The notes: a model not told the origin generated them from the letters alone. Positions 11,094 through 21,617 are shown, counted from the stretch's first letter. The stretch is 64,000 nt of DNA from Desmodus rotundus (GCF_022682495.2 NC_071393.1:112484239-112548238); one strand, 5' to 3'. Translations and numbers: made by a program.

Positions 11094-14000
11094 CCCTTCC
11101 TCTCTCTCAAAAAAATCAATAAACATCAATATTGTCAGGTGAGGATTTAATAAAATAAACTAAAATGAAATATAAAATATAAAGTAAAATAATAAAATAA
11201 AATAAAAAATTCCTATCTGGCCCTTTATGAAGTTTGCTGGTCTTTATCCAAGAATGTCATCTTGAAAAGAGCCTCAGCACTTTTGAACTGAACAGCCCTG
11301 CTGCCCACTACACCCCAAGTGTCAGTTTAGGCAGAGGGGGCCTGTAGAGTGTAGAAGTCTCAGCGTTGCTGACTGGGCATGCCTCAGAATCATACCCCAA
11401 AACCTGCCCCATAGTGGGGTCCTGTCAGTGACAAACAAAGACTGCACGGTGGCACGCTATTATCTGGGCCTTTCTAGTGTCACATGCTTTTCTAACCAGA
11501 AATTCATCCATTCAGCCAACATTTACTGATACCTCAACCATGCAGAGTCCTGTGTGTTTATTTTGTTTTTGCATCTGCAAGATGTGGAGCTCCTTCCTTT
11601 GAAATTCTTTGATATTTCTGTTACTACAATTTGATTATCAGTGGACTTTTTAGGAATTGATTTTAGAGAGAGAAAGGAAGGGAGAGAGAAAGAGACACAT
11701 CAATTTGTTCTTCCACTCATTTACGTATTCATAGGTAGATTCTCATATGTGCCCCAACTTGGGATTGAACCCACAGCCTTGGTGTATCAGAATGGCACTC
11801 TAACCAACTGAGCTACCTGGCCAGGGCTTGTCACTTGATTGTTTGAGCATCATACTTTTTCCAATAACATCAACAGTAATGGCTGACATAGTAAATATTC
11901 TGGACCAGGTGCTAAGCACTTTGCATATGTTATCTCAGTTAAACCTCATGAAAACCCCAACAATATATACTGTATTGAATCCATTTTGGAGAAGAGAAGG
12001 CTAAAAGTTCACAAAGGTTAAGTAACCTTCCCAGAGTCAGATCCAGCTCTACTTGTCTCTACAGCCCACATAGTCAACCACTACACTGTTATAGTTGTTG
12101 TTACTTATTTTGTTTTATGTTTTGCTTTTTTCAAATTTAGCTGATGGTGTTGCATTGGGAGCAGCAGCTTCTACGTCACAGACTAGTGTTCAGTTAATTG
12201 TGTTTGTGGCAATAATGCTACATAAGGTAAGCAAAATTTTGGTGTAAGATAATAGTGAATATATTCATAATTAAAGTTTATCTTCTATCATTAATGTTTT
12301 TCTGGAATGGGAAACTTTTTTAGTTATTTTCATGATTACTGTCCATTTAAGACAATTGAGTAAGTCTGTCTCAGCTGGTTTTTTGTTATCATTTTCTTAA
12401 ACTTTTACTTGAAAGGGTTGTTTTTTTTAATCCCCACCCAAGGATTTGTTTATTGATTTTATTTGATTATATTTTATTGATTATGTTATTACAGTTGTCC
12501 AGATTTTTCCTCTTTTGCTCCCCCTTCGCCCAGTACCACCCACTCCTGCAGGCAATCTCCCCACCATTATTCATGTCCATGGGTCATGCATATAAGTTCT
12601 TTGGCTACTCCATTTCCTCTACTGTACTTTACACCCCCATGACTATTCTGTAACTACCTATTTGTATTTTTTAATCCCCTCATCTCTTCACCCATTCCCT
12701 CGTACCCCCTCCCATCTGGCAACCATCAAAATGTTCTCTGTAACCATGATTCTGTCTCTGTTCTTTTTGTTTGCTTAGTTTGTTTCTTAGATTTGATTGT
12801 TGATAGATTTATATTTTTTGCCATTTTTTAATTCATAGTTTTGATCTTCTTCTTTTTCTTAAATAAGTCCCTTTAATATTTTGTATAATAATGGTTTGGT
12901 GATGATAAACTCCTGTAGTTTTTTCTTGTCTGGGAAGCTCTTTATCTGCCCTTCAATTCTAAATGATAGCTTTGCTGGGTAGAACAGTCTAGCTTGGCTG
13001 TAGGTCCCTGCTTTTCATGTCTTTGAATATTTCTTGCCAATCCCTTGTAGCCTGCAAAGTTTCTTTTGAGAGGTCAGCAGACAGTTTTATGGAACTCCTT
13101 TGTAGGTAATTATCTGCATTTCTCTTGCTGCTTTTAAGAGTCTCACTTTGTCTTTCATCTTTGACATTTTAATAATGATGTGTCTTGGAGTGGGCCTCTT
13201 TGCGTCCATCTTGTTTGGGACTCTGTGCTTCTTGGACTTGTATGTCTATTTTCTTCACCAAATTAGGGAAGTTTTCTTTCATTTTTTTTTCAGATAGATT
13301 TCCAATTTATTGCTCTTTCTTTTGTCCTTCTGGCACCCCTGTGATGTTAATGTTGGACCTCTTGAAGTTGTCCCAGAGGGTGCTTATACTGTCCTCATTT
13401 TGGGGGGTTCTTTTTTCTTCTTCTTGTTCTGTGTGGTTGTTTTTTCCTTCCTCATGTTCCAAATCATTGATTTGATTCTCAGCTTCATGCACTCTACTGT
13501 TGTTTCCCTGTAAATTGTTCTTTATTTCAATTAGTGAATCCTTTGTTTCTGACTGGGTCTTTTTATGCTGTTGAAGTTCTCACAAAGTTCCTTGAGCATC
13601 CTCATAACCAGTGTTTTGACCCCTGTATCTGATAGATTGCTTATCTCCATTTCATTTAGCTCTTTTTCTGGAGTTTTCATCTGTTCTTTCATTTGTCTGG
13701 GTGGACCATGTTTCTTTGTCTCCTTATTTTGGCAGCATCCCTGTGTTTGCTTCTATGTATTAGATAGAGCAGCTTTGACTCCGTGTCTTGGTAATGTGGC
13801 CTAATGTAGCAGGTATCTTGTAGGGTCCAGTGGCACAGCCTCCCCTATCACACAAGTTGGGTACTCAAGGTATGCCCTTTGTGTGGGCTGAGTACACCCT
13901 TCTCTTTAGTTAAGCCTTGGTTGCTGTTGGCAGATCAATGGGAGGGATTTACCCAGGTCAGTCAGCTGCAAGGACTGGCTGTAACCACTTACCACCATCT

Positions 14001-17000
14001 TTGCCCTCCATGGAGGATCAGCTGTTCAGGGGCAGGGTGGTGGTGCTTGGACATGGTCTGTAGCTATCTACTGGGTGTGCTGGCCCTGGGGTTTCCTGGG
14101 TGGTGCAGGCCAAGGTCAGCCCCCACCTGTGTTTTGCGTGGGGCACCCTGCCTGAGCTGTAAGGCAATCTGAGATGGCTGCTACTGGAGCTGGGCTTGGA
14201 GACTCCCAGGTGAAGCCCAGCTGGGAATCTAGGCTGGCTGCTGCTAGTGTCGGGCCTGGGGTTCACTGAGGCCAGCTGTTGCTTATTAGATAGGATTTAG
14301 GAAGTTGTGAAGCAGGAGCCAAGACTAGTCATTCGTATGGGAAAGCAGCTTGGGTGGGCCCATAAGTTGGGTGGGACAGTCTCTAGGGATCTCCAAGATG
14401 GGTCATTGTTAGCCAGGTTGATGGAGTCTCAGATTTGGCACCCACCTGTAGGCTCTGTGGGGGGAGGGTGTAGAAGAGGGACAATGGGCTCTGCTCGCCT
14501 TGATGCCAGACACTTCAGTGTCTCCCTGTATGCCACTGGTGCCTTTCAAGGTGCTACCCCAGTGCTGGAGCTCAGAGGGAATGAGTCTTGAGTAGGTGAG
14601 TCCATGTGTGTGTTCTTTAAGAGGAACTCTTTGGTGCTCCAGCAGTTTCTTCCACTGACTCAATCCCCACTGGTTTTTGCAGCCAGAAGTTGTGGGGACT
14701 TACCTTCCTGGCCCTGGAACCCTGGGCTGGGGGGCCTGGTATGGATCTGGGACTTCTCACTCCCTACTTATCCCTCCCAAATTTTTATCCACCACATGTA
14801 GGTGAGGACTAGCCTGTTTCACACCTGTGCCCCTCCTAACAGTCTGGATGGATGTGGTTTCTTTAATTCCATGGTCATGAGATTTCAACTCGATTTCTGA
14901 TGGTTTGGAGTGATGGTTGTTCTATATTTTAGTTGTAATTTTGATGTGGTTGTTCCACGAGGTGAGCCGTATCTGCCTACCATCTTGACCAGAGTCTTGT
15001 TTATTGATCTGAGAGAGAGAGAAACATCAATTGGTTGCCTCCCATATACGCCCTGATTGGGGGTCAAACCCACATCCTAGGTATGTGCCCTGACCAGGAA
15101 TTGAACCCATAACCTTTTGGTGTATGGGAAAATGCTTCAACCAACTGAGCCACCTGGCCAGAGGAAAAGGATTTTATTTTTTATGGTCATACACAAACTA
15201 TTAAATTCTCCATAGATTTCTATATTTCGTAGTACTTTTTGTTTATAAATTTTTTTCTTATACTTTTTTTGACTATTTTTCTTTTCCTACTATCCAGGAA
15301 ACACACACATATGCACACAAACACACCCACAAATACGATATTTCCTTATCGTAGGACATTAACTCCTAAAAGGCAGAGTCAGTCTTGGTATTTTGCTTGT
15401 TATTTTTGGTACGAAAATTCAGTCAAATGGCAGGTACTTTTTAATGTAGAGGCAATTCACACGTCTGGAGTGATAAGGGGTCATTTTTCTTTTCCAGGCA
15501 CCAGCTGCTTTTGGGCTGGTTTCGTTCCTAATGCACGCTGGCCTCGAACGGAATCGAATTCGAAAGCACTTGCTGGTCTTCGCGCTCGCAGCACCAGTTA
15601 TGTCCATGGCGACATTCTTAGGGCTCAGTAAGGTGAGTCTGCCTTGCTCCTCCTTGATCTCGACCAAGGCCTGGTTCTTTTCTGACCTACCAGAACTTAC
15701 GGTCTCTTGTGTTGAATTTAATTAAACTGTCCCCTCGAACAGAAGTAAAAACCTTTACAAGGTGAACGTCTTAATTCCAAGTTGATCCTCTTCATAAATT
15801 TAGAGCATTTCCTTAATTTATTTAATTAAAAAACATTTTTCCCATCAGTTCCAAAAATATTTGCACAAATATATTATCTTTAAAATAATATAACTTAAAC
15901 CCAACCAGACACACTAATTTTATTTGATAGATACATAGCTCACAATACACATTTAGTGTTTAAGTAGGCACATGAAGCATGAGTGATAAGCATGCAGCAG
16001 CTTTGAGAAGAGTAGGGGATGAGCAGAGATGTCTGCATTCGGCTAAGACTCAAATTCTTCTACTCCCACCTCTCATGTCTCTGAATATTAAGTATTCAGA
16101 TTGAGAAACAGAGCTCAGGCTGATGATTGGCAGAGGGGACAGAGGGAGGGGGATGGGTAAGAAAAGTGGGGGGCACTATAAAGTCAATACTGGTGTGATA
16201 AGTTTGCATGGTGAGGTGAGCACATTGTAAGGTGTATAAATATTGAATCACTATACTGTACACCTGAAACTAATATAATATTGTATACCAACTATACTTA
16301 AAAAATAAATAAATAAATATCCTGTTCTTTATCACTGGACTGAATGTAGCTTCATGCCTGGAGTGACATGAGTCTTTCGTTAGGTCGGACCCTGGTGGAC
16401 CTTCCCGTGCCTTATAATTCTGTCTATGAGGGCTGTGGTTCTTAGTGGCAGCCCTCCCCACTTTACTTAAATGTCCACTGGCCGGCAACAGGAGGAAAAT
16501 ATAGAACCAAACTGACTCAGGGCTGGTGCGTGGGAACTGCTGCTCCCCATACTCTTTCTGCAGGTCCTTGATTCCTCCGAGTGTCGTTTGGTTCATATTT
16601 GAATGAGTAAAACTTGAGTTAGAGGGCACATCTGAGAAGTGAGGAGGTTAAAGGATGGTGAGTTCCTGTTAACCAAGGGTTTGTTTATTGGGATCGCTGA
16701 CAAATGAGGTGCTATGAAACCCCTTTCTGTTCGCCTTATCTTTTTTCAATGAACAATATACCATTCCTTTAAAAATAGTACCCTATTTATCACTTCATTC
16801 ATCAGTGTAAGTTTTTAGAACTTTGGACAGGAACGTAGGATAATTCTGGAGGCATGGAGTTACATTTATGGCATGATCTTCTCTTAAAATTTTAATTAAT
16901 TATCTTAGTCCTTAAGTCCACTTTTTAAGTAGAAGAAGAGCTGAAGTTAGCTTACCGAGACATGTCTAAGCTCTGCGAGGGCAGGCGCGCATCTTGATTA

Positions 17001-17609
17001 CTTCTGTATCTCAAGCACCTGGCCTGCGGCCTGGTCCATAGGCAGTATTAAATATTAGTAGCCTACATGCATGAGTGTATGAAAGTTTATATCTGCATGA
17101 ATAACGCTGTTGATCCCATCTTACGAATAATACAGACCAAGCCTGTCAACCAGGCTTGAAGAGTGTCTGGAAAAGCAGTTGTGGACATCACCACTAGTAT
17201 TAAACACTTGTTTGGAAGCTTCCCATAAATAACATACAATTGCTTCGATCTCAAGATGTCCCCGGTGTCCTGGACAGCACTAGTTGTGAATATTGAGTGG
17301 TTTTTGGTTTGGACTTTTTCCTAACCCTGGATCGTACTTGACTTAATTTTTCTTCTCTTTCTCTTTCTGAATTCACAGAGCAGTAAAGAAGCCCTTTCAG
17401 AGGTCAATGCCACTGGAGTGGCCATGCTTTTCTCTGCCGGGACATTTCTTTATGTTGCCACAGTACACGTCCTCCCTGAGGTGGGCGGAATGGGGCACAG
17501 TCACAAACCCGACCCCGCTGGAGGGAGAGGCCTCAGCCGCCTGGAGGTGGCGGCCCTGGTTCTGGGCTGCCTCATCCCGCTCATCCTGTCAATAGGTCAC
17601 CAGCATTAA
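3990..17609 (+). CDS. SLC39A9: SLC39A9 / ZIP9 zinc transporter, 3' part of gene (five coding exons)
   Basis: Join 3990-4187, 10254-10322, 12141-12226, 15498-15632 and 17379-17609. These give 719 nt encoding residues about 69-307, ending HQH-stop. The product belongs to the ZIP (SLC39) family: a multipass membrane protein that moves zinc into the cytosol from the Golgi, nuclear envelope or cell surface, also described as a membrane androgen receptor. Visible hallmarks are a histidine-rich cytosolic loop (HEHEHSHDH, about 93-101), a hydrophobic helix (about 105-127), the TM4 metal motif HAAADG (155-160), the TM5 motif HKAPA (185-189, the family's variant of HExPH) and two further C-terminal hydrophobic helices. 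Exon phases agree throughout (1,1,0,0) and all introns are GT-AG. The start codon and residues 1-68 lie upstream of position 1. The reading frame is intact, so this is a functional gene rather than a retrocopy. Confidence 0.97.
5610..6490 (+). mobile_element. Old L1 fragment, sense orientation
   Basis: A-rich sequence with L1 ORF2/3'-end phrases (for example GGCAAAAGACATGAACAGAT and TGGAGTTCTGTGTAACTATG) runs into a degenerate 3'UTR with a G-rich stretch near 6320-6370. Many stops are present, so it is inactive. The ends are approximate. Confidence 0.65.
6541..8697 (+). mobile_element. HAL1-type element (ORF1-only L1 relative), sense, with nested VES
   Basis: The element starts GACTTCTGGTCAAGATGGAG, as L1-like 5' ends do. 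It contains broken ORF1 sequence: a coiled-coil-like part at about 7299-7490, and at 8020-8280 a segment with [10 protein letters not shown] and [13 protein letters not shown], matching the C-terminal domain of L1 ORF1p. A 3'UTR of about 400 bp follows with no ORF2, which defines the half-L1 type. The flanking duplications TTTTAAAAAACTAACTCA (6523-6540) and TTTTAAAAAACCTAACTCA (8698-8716) show target-primed insertion at an L1-endonuclease-like TT/AAAA site. Frameshifts and the nested SINE make it non-functional. Confidence 0.82.
7669..7882 (+). mobile_element. VES SINE nested in the HAL1
   Basis: The head CCCTGGCTGGTGTGGCTCAG is close to the family consensus, followed by the body, a CTCTCTC stretch and an A-rich tail. 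It interrupts HAL1 ORF1 sequence; the other HAL1 copy (12436-14994, antisense) is uninterrupted at the matching point near 13270-13290, so the SINE arrived after this HAL1. The 3' end is blurred by A-rich sequence. Confidence 0.9.
8698..8995. repeat. Tandem direct duplication, period ~179 bp
   Basis: The sequence from AAAAAACCTAACTCAAGTAA to GCTTTGC occurs twice; for example AACTCAAGTA starts at 8711 and at 8890. Copies differ at a few positions. The first copy begins with the 3' target-site duplication of the HAL1, so the flank was duplicated as a block. Confidence 0.85.
10254..10322 (+). CDS. SLC39A9: SLC39A9 coding exon, residues ~135-157 (probably exon 4)
   Basis: A 69-nt exon after CCTCAG and before GTAGGG. 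It encodes [20 protein letters not shown] then HAA, i.e. the end of the cytosolic loop and the start of transmembrane helix 4, including metal-site His155. It is phase 1 at both ends, so skipping it alone would remove 23 residues in frame. It lies between two oppositely oriented HAL1 elements and is followed within 300 bases by the first of two VES SINEs. Confidence 0.95.
10540..10870 (-). mobile_element. hAT-like DNA transposon fragment, split by VES insertions
   Basis: The segment GTCCATACATAAAGTTTTAT, continued after the first SINE by GCCACGCCCACTTGTTTACA and ending ATTTCCCATCTGGCC, is the reverse of the family fragment at 1350-1460. The tail resumes after the second SINE at about 11210 (TTCCTATCTGGCCC). 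The family name is not assigned. Confidence 0.5.
10577..10741 (+). mobile_element. VES SINE
   Basis: A diverged head (GCCATGACTGGTGTAGCTCA), a B-box-like GGTTCAATCCCC, a shortened body and an A-rich tail. The target-site duplication AGTTTTATTGGAA (10564-10576) and AGTTTTGTTGGAA (10742-10754) differs at one base. Confidence 0.88.
10874..11209 (+). mobile_element. VES SINE with expanded (TC)n and A-rich tail
   Basis: The head is GCCATGGCCAGGTGGCTCAT, followed by the body, a long CT microsatellite (about 11024-11092) and a tail of AAAT-like repeats. The target-site duplication is TTCCCATCTGGCC (10861-10873) and TTCCTATCTGGCC (11210-11222). Confidence 0.88.
11024..11092. repeat. (TC)n microsatellite
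   Basis: About 34 uninterrupted TC units lie inside the VES SINE, grown from the short CTCTCTC stretch normal for the family. It is likely to vary in length between individuals. Confidence 0.97.
11650..11827 (-). mobile_element. VES SINE, antisense
   Basis: It begins with the reversed GAGAGAGA tail region and ends with CCAACTGAGCTACCTGGCCA, the reverse complement of the family head. The family B box is seen as GGGATTGAACCC. Confidence 0.9.
11870..12090 (-). mobile_element. MIR SINE, antisense
   Basis: The order GTGCTAAGCACTTTGCATAT, then an A/G segment, AGGTTAAGTAACCTTCCCAG and AGTCAGATCCAG, is the reverse complement of the MIR core. It is old and diverged. Confidence 0.65.
12141..12226 (+). 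CDS. SLC39A9: SLC39A9 coding exon, residues ~158-186 (probably exon 5)
   Basis: An 86-nt exon after AAATTTAG and before GTAAGC. It encodes [20 protein letters not shown] and ends at LHK. It completes the TM4 motif (Asp159-Gly160) and supplies His185-Lys186 of the TM5 motif, so both metal-site motifs are cut by its splice junctions. Entry phase is 1 and exit phase 0. Skipping this exon alone, or together with the preceding 69-nt exon (155 nt), would shift the frame. Confidence 0.95.
12436..14994 (-). mobile_element. HAL1-type element (ORF1-only L1 relative), antisense
   Basis: Read on the minus strand, it begins near 14994 with CTCTGGTCAAGATGG, has a GC-richer 5' region (about 14880-13700), an ORF1 region (about 13680-12880) and a 3'UTR ending near 12436. 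Minus-strand sequence at 13660-13480 matches 7300-7490 of the sense copy closely by eye (for example GGAGATAAGCAATCTATCAG). Stops and frameshifts are present and there is no ORF2. It is about 2.56 kb, with a longer 5' region than the sense copy. Confidence 0.8.
14999..15161 (-). mobile_element. VES SINE, antisense
   Basis: It runs from TTTATTGATCTGAGAGAGAG to CAACTGAGCCACCTGGCCAG. It abuts the 5' end of the antisense HAL1, so it may have landed at or just beyond that end. Confidence 0.9.
15498..15632 (+). CDS. SLC39A9: SLC39A9 coding exon, residues 187-231 (probably exon 6)
   Basis: A 135-nt, 45-codon exon after TTTCCAG and before GTGAGT, phase 0 at both ends. It begins APAAFG (rest of the TM5 motif) and continues through [20 protein letters not shown] to LGLSK. 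It covers the end of TM5, the short basic loop ERNRIRKH and TM6. It differs conservatively from human (ATF for VTY before LGLSK, from memory). Confidence 0.96.
15633..17378 (+). other. SLC39A9 last intron
   Basis: Donor GTGAGT, acceptor ATTCACAG. An L1 3' end lies at about 16100-16318. The rest is A/T-rich unique sequence with no feature I can support. Confidence 0.7.
16100..16318 (+). mobile_element. L1 3'-end fragment
   Basis: A G-rich stretch is followed by CACTATACTGTACACCTGAA, ACTAATATAATATTGTATAC and a tail of AAATAAATAAAT. This is the usual 3' terminus of old mammalian L1 elements. Confidence 0.65.
17379..17609 (+). CDS. SLC39A9: SLC39A9 terminal coding exon, residues 232-307 and stop
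   Basis: The acceptor is TTCACAG before 17379; 76 codons are followed by TAA at 17607-17609. The exon encodes [20 protein letters not shown], then the helix [17 protein letters not shown], the loop [11 protein letters not shown] and the last helix [14 protein letters not shown], ending GHQH. His-Val-Leu-Pro-Glu in TM7 is a conserved ZIP feature. The frame is open to the stop with no damage. Confidence 0.97.
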   Translation, partial: SSKEALSEVNATGVAMLFSAGTFLYVATVHVLPEVGGMGHSHKPDPAGGRGLSRLEVAALVLGCLIPLILSIGHQH

Positions 17610-20600
17610 ACGTTCAGGTTCCAGCCGCAGTCGTGGCCGTTTGCCATCCAGTGAGAACAGCCAGCACGGGACAGCTACTCACTTTCTCAGTCTCTTGTCT
17701 CACCTCGCCCATCTCCACCTGTGTTCCTAGAGTCCGGAGGGAGGTGAGATTCAAATCTGGAGTTAACGGAAAGCTTTTAGAGTAGAAACAACACATTGCG
17801 AGTGGATACAGACATTCCATTGTGTTGTCTTTTAAAGGGCCCTGGGCATTTTGAGTTTTGATGTTTCTCTTAACCCTATTCTCAGGGAAGATGGAATTCA
17901 GTTTTAAGGAAAAGTGGAGGACTTTTCATACTCACAATTAATAGTAATTAAGACAGTACAGTGTTCTGTAATTAAGCTAAATCTCTTAGTTTAGAGGCTC
18001 TGCCACTTTATCCATTGATTTTTAACATGGTTCTCGCCGTGTAAGACTGGTGCTTTAGCATCTGTGCCACATGCCTTGATAGAAGGTCATAATGCCTGCT
18101 GTCTTAGATGCTAAAGATAACTGCAGTTAATGTGGGGCGAGAGTCAAGAAAATGAGGGCAAGACACCTTGAAAGCTGACTTTGTACTCAAGAGGTATTGA
18201 CTGAAAAGGGATGTCTGGAGGACTTGGACCTCCTTCTGCACGTGCCTCCTTGAAGACAGCCTGCCGTTCCACCAGATGGAGCAACAGAGGTGGACTGGCT
18301 GCTGAAGAGGTGACTGGTATTTAGTAGCATTTCTTTTCAAGTTCTCCTTTGCAGAACTCCTCCTGCCTCCAGCACATTCTCATGAGGAGCCAAGTGCTAG
18401 TAGGTTCAGGCCGAGGCTTTCGTTCAAGAACAGTCAGATCCCAAAGTATCTTTGGAGATTAAGTAGTGTTTAATTTTAAGTGAATTTGGATACTCACTGA
18501 CATCTTTGTAAAAGCCTTTGTAAAAGTAAGGTTACCAAAACCTATGTTGTCCTTTTCTTCTTTTTAAGTATTTATCTTAGCTGACCAGCAGTCCCTCTGG
18601 CAAAATACATGGTGTCCCTTGGGAGATGCCAGGTCAGTGTCACCTAAGCACCTGCAGCGGTGAGGAAAGTCAAGCTGTGTCCCGCCTGGCAAGTTTCTGC
18701 CTGTTCAGTGAAAGCTTACTGAAAGCATGTCTTTTGTCTCTTCATCTTTGCCATGCCTTTCTCCTCACCTTTCCCTCCTCCCTCCAATTTGCTGCTTACT
18801 GCTGGTGGTGATGTTAATATTTATGCGAGTTGGGTTCTCGTCAGGACAACCACTTCTGGAGCTGTGGTGATGAAGATCAGACTGTCTCTGTTCCTTATTC
18901 CCTTCAAGGAAGTTACCTTTGTGTCAAATGCAGCTTTGTTAAGCCCTTAAAATAGCACTCCCTCATAGGAGAGATGACACAGTCACTTATATTCTGGTAA
19001 CTCACACAATCGAGACAGTTCAAGTGTTTAACAAACTAGGATGATTTTTCCCTATTTGCCAATATCCCTGTAAACCTTATGTTATCAGATAAGTGTATAA
19101 TGTTGTATTATTTATTTTGATTTTTGGTACCATTTCAAAACGTATGACATAAAGAGGGAAACAAGACTATATTCTTCAGGGCAGTGGATTTAGGAGTTTG
19201 TAAAATGTTTTCTATGCCGCATATGCCAGCATGCCTGTGATTTCTTTATTCCTTCTTAGAGTTGTCACTGGGTCAGCCGCTGTGGAAATAGGACTTGGGA
19301 GCCCTCTGCTGGCAGTCGACCAAAGTAGCATAAGTAGGTGCAGGTTTTGTGTAGTGGCTGACACCTGCTGCACACAATACTAAAACCAACGAGAGATGCA
19401 ATATGGCAAGTCCTGATAACACACTGACTTCTGAGAGTCACGGGGTTTCACCTGGTCCTTCGAAATGACGTGGTTGCCTTGATTCCCCCGGGTGTTGTAC
19501 TTTGTTAAACGAATAGCATATTTTAGTGTCTGGTTTGGATAACAGCACTTTCTATCATACTGTTGTGTGCAATGATGAGAAATTCGTTCTGCTGGCCAAA
19601 GCCTCTTTCAGCAGTGCCTTGCCATCTCGCTTAAAAGTTTGGCTAGAATATCTTGCTGGTTAAGGCCTTGAACTCTGGCAAGGATTGAACCATCTAACTT
19701 CTAAATTTGCCTTCCTCTCCGGACCTCACATTAACAGGCAAACCTTTCAAGGCTTATCAGCTCTCTGAAACTGTGGGCTTTCCCAGATTTTAAAGCTGCT
19801 GCCTCAGGAGCCACTCTTTTCTCTCCTGGTCGGCAGACAGAAATAGCCATACTAACCTAATAGGGCTCAGATGCGTCTTCAGGCAGTAGGGACCGAGCCG
19901 TGCAGCCGAGGCCTCCCTTCCCTGGGGAAAGAACTTGCTCATGGTGGGCAGTGTCCCAGGAGAGGCCACATCAATGGTCACTTATTCGCACGTTTCAGTT
20001 CCGTTTTTGTCTTGTTTAAAACTGCCTCCTTAGATGTGGATGCCTTAATGCTCTCATACATTTGAAAACATTTGAGGTACTTAAGCGGCTGCCATGATTA
20101 CAGATGGAATTATTGGCTACCAAAGATGCAACTGATGATGAAAAGCATAGTCCTTCCTTCCTCATGACCAAAGTTAATTTTAATTGTGATTTGACTCCCT
20201 TTCCTTGGTGGGGATAGACATTCTTCAGATTCCCCGTACCCTCTTTAATGGCAAATTAAGTTGAAAAACACTACTGATTCATTCTCCTCACTTGTTCTCC
20301 AGTGAACTGCTAATCAGTCCGTCTCTCCAGTGCAGTGATGTTCTGGGTCTGGTGGCTTTCCTGTGCATGCTGTTGCCGATTTCTTTCTTTAAGGCAAAGG
20401 TTCTGCGCTGGAGTGTAGTGTTAGAAATGGTACTATCTACAGAGGCTACATGTTCTCTCTTCCTACCCTACCCTAAATCACCCTTTCATTTCCCTGTTCA
20501 GATCAGCGGGTCAGTCCTGTTCCTATATTTTGAATCACCTTTAGAAAAAAAAAAGAGAGAGTTGGCCATTTTGAGTGGTCAGTTCCTTGTAGAAAGGAGA

Positions 20601-21360
20601 AAATGTAATTGTGTTTTCTACTGGCCTACTACTAAGTGTCCCTGCCTGGTTTTTCTCGTTTTCAAGGATTAAAACTAGGAGGACACACCAGCATGGAGTG
20701 TATTCAGCCCCTCAAGCACATGGTAGCTAGTTACTGACCCCGGGAACTGTATGCCAACAGCATGAGCCCCCAAAGAATGTTCTTGCCCATGGGGCCCAGG
20801 GCCCCTTGGGAGACCGAGAATAATGACCAGATTCATCCAAAACTGCTGTAGTGCCAGGTGCGAACCCTCTGTGGGGGTCCTACAGGGGAGCCTTCCTTGC
20901 ATTAGAAAGTTTCTGCCCAACACAGAATGGTTCGCATAACCCAAGGAGCACTGTTGGAGATGCTATACAGTTAAAACCAATGATGTGGCCCCTTTGAACC
21001 TGGGACATCTAGATTCGCTTCAGGAGACCTGCGGGAAGTCTGTGACCTGTAGGAAAGGACAAGACAACCATTAGGAATTCTCTAGATATGCTCCGCCTAA
21101 CACGAAGAGTGGCTTTGGTCTTTTTTCCGATAGCATCTTCTAGCAAGTTGGAAGTCGCACGAGATCACACTGCAGTTCCCCTGGTTCAGTAGCCTGCACA
21201 GTGATTTTAAATGTCCCATTTTCTGGATCCTTTGTAAACATGAATCATTCCATTGATGGCTGCCTTATAATTTTGTCTCTTTCCACTTTAATTGTGAATG
21301 GTTAAAAAATTTTTTTGCTGTTTTCTGATTTATGATATTAAATTTTTATTAGTGCATACT
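17610..21360 (+). other. SLC39A9: Likely SLC39A9 3' untranslated region
   Basis: About 3.7 kb of mostly single-copy, A/T-leaning DNA without recognisable transposons follows the stop codon, unlike the repeat-packed introns before it. An ATTAAA hexamer at 21337-21342 is followed about 20 bases on by T/GT-rich sequence, which suits a poly(A) site. Later AATAAA motifs at 21453, 22564 and 22593 are alternatives. The end is inferred from these signals only; cDNA or 3'-end reads would settle it. Confidence 0.45.
21337..21342 (+). terminator. Candidate poly(A) signal of SLC39A9 (ATTAAA)
   Basis: ATTAAA lies in an A/T-rich context with GT/T-rich sequence downstream. It is the best candidate after the SLC39A9 stop because the region up to it is largely repeat-free. 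AATAAA at 21453-21458 is a competing candidate. Confidence 0.35.
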
Positions 21361-21591
21361 TTATGTGAGTAGCTCATTAATTTTCCTCTTGGCAGTTTGT
21401 TTTTTTCTTTTTGATGGCCGGACTTGATCCACATTTGAACAGCAGGAAAGGTAATAAATAGCTTTGGAGGGCAAAGGAAAGATGTACCCACTGTGTGTGT
21501 GTCCTTTAAAGGAGGAGGGAAGGGGAGGAGGGGGCATATTAAGTATTCCATTCACTGTCTACCCCAACAGATACCTGTTCATTGCAGGTCT

Positions 21592-21617
21592 GTCTTTCTT
21601 TCTTTCTTTCTTTTTTT
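21592..21617. repeat. TTTC-rich microsatellite
   Basis: About five imperfect CTTT units are followed by a T run. Confidence 0.85.

Larger units (their letters stand above)
10323..12140 (+). other. SLC39A9 intron with three VES SINEs and a MIR
   Basis: Donor GTAGGG, acceptor CAAATTTAG. It is mostly repeat: a hAT-like fragment split by two sense VES copies (10577-11209), an antisense VES (11650-11827) and an antisense MIR (11870-12090). The stretch 11225-11645 shows nothing I can name. Confidence 0.7.
12227..15497 (+). other. SLC39A9 intron dominated by an antisense HAL1
   Basis: Donor GTAAGC, acceptor TTTCCAG. The HAL1 at 12436-14994 begins only about 210 bp after the donor, and an antisense VES follows directly at 14999-15161. 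About 15165-15490 is A/T-rich with a CA-rich patch near 15300 and nothing else recognised. Confidence 0.75.

Noticed and set aside
10941..11129. Arg-Glu repeat protein on the minus strand
   Set aside because: It is the (TC)n microsatellite of a VES SINE.
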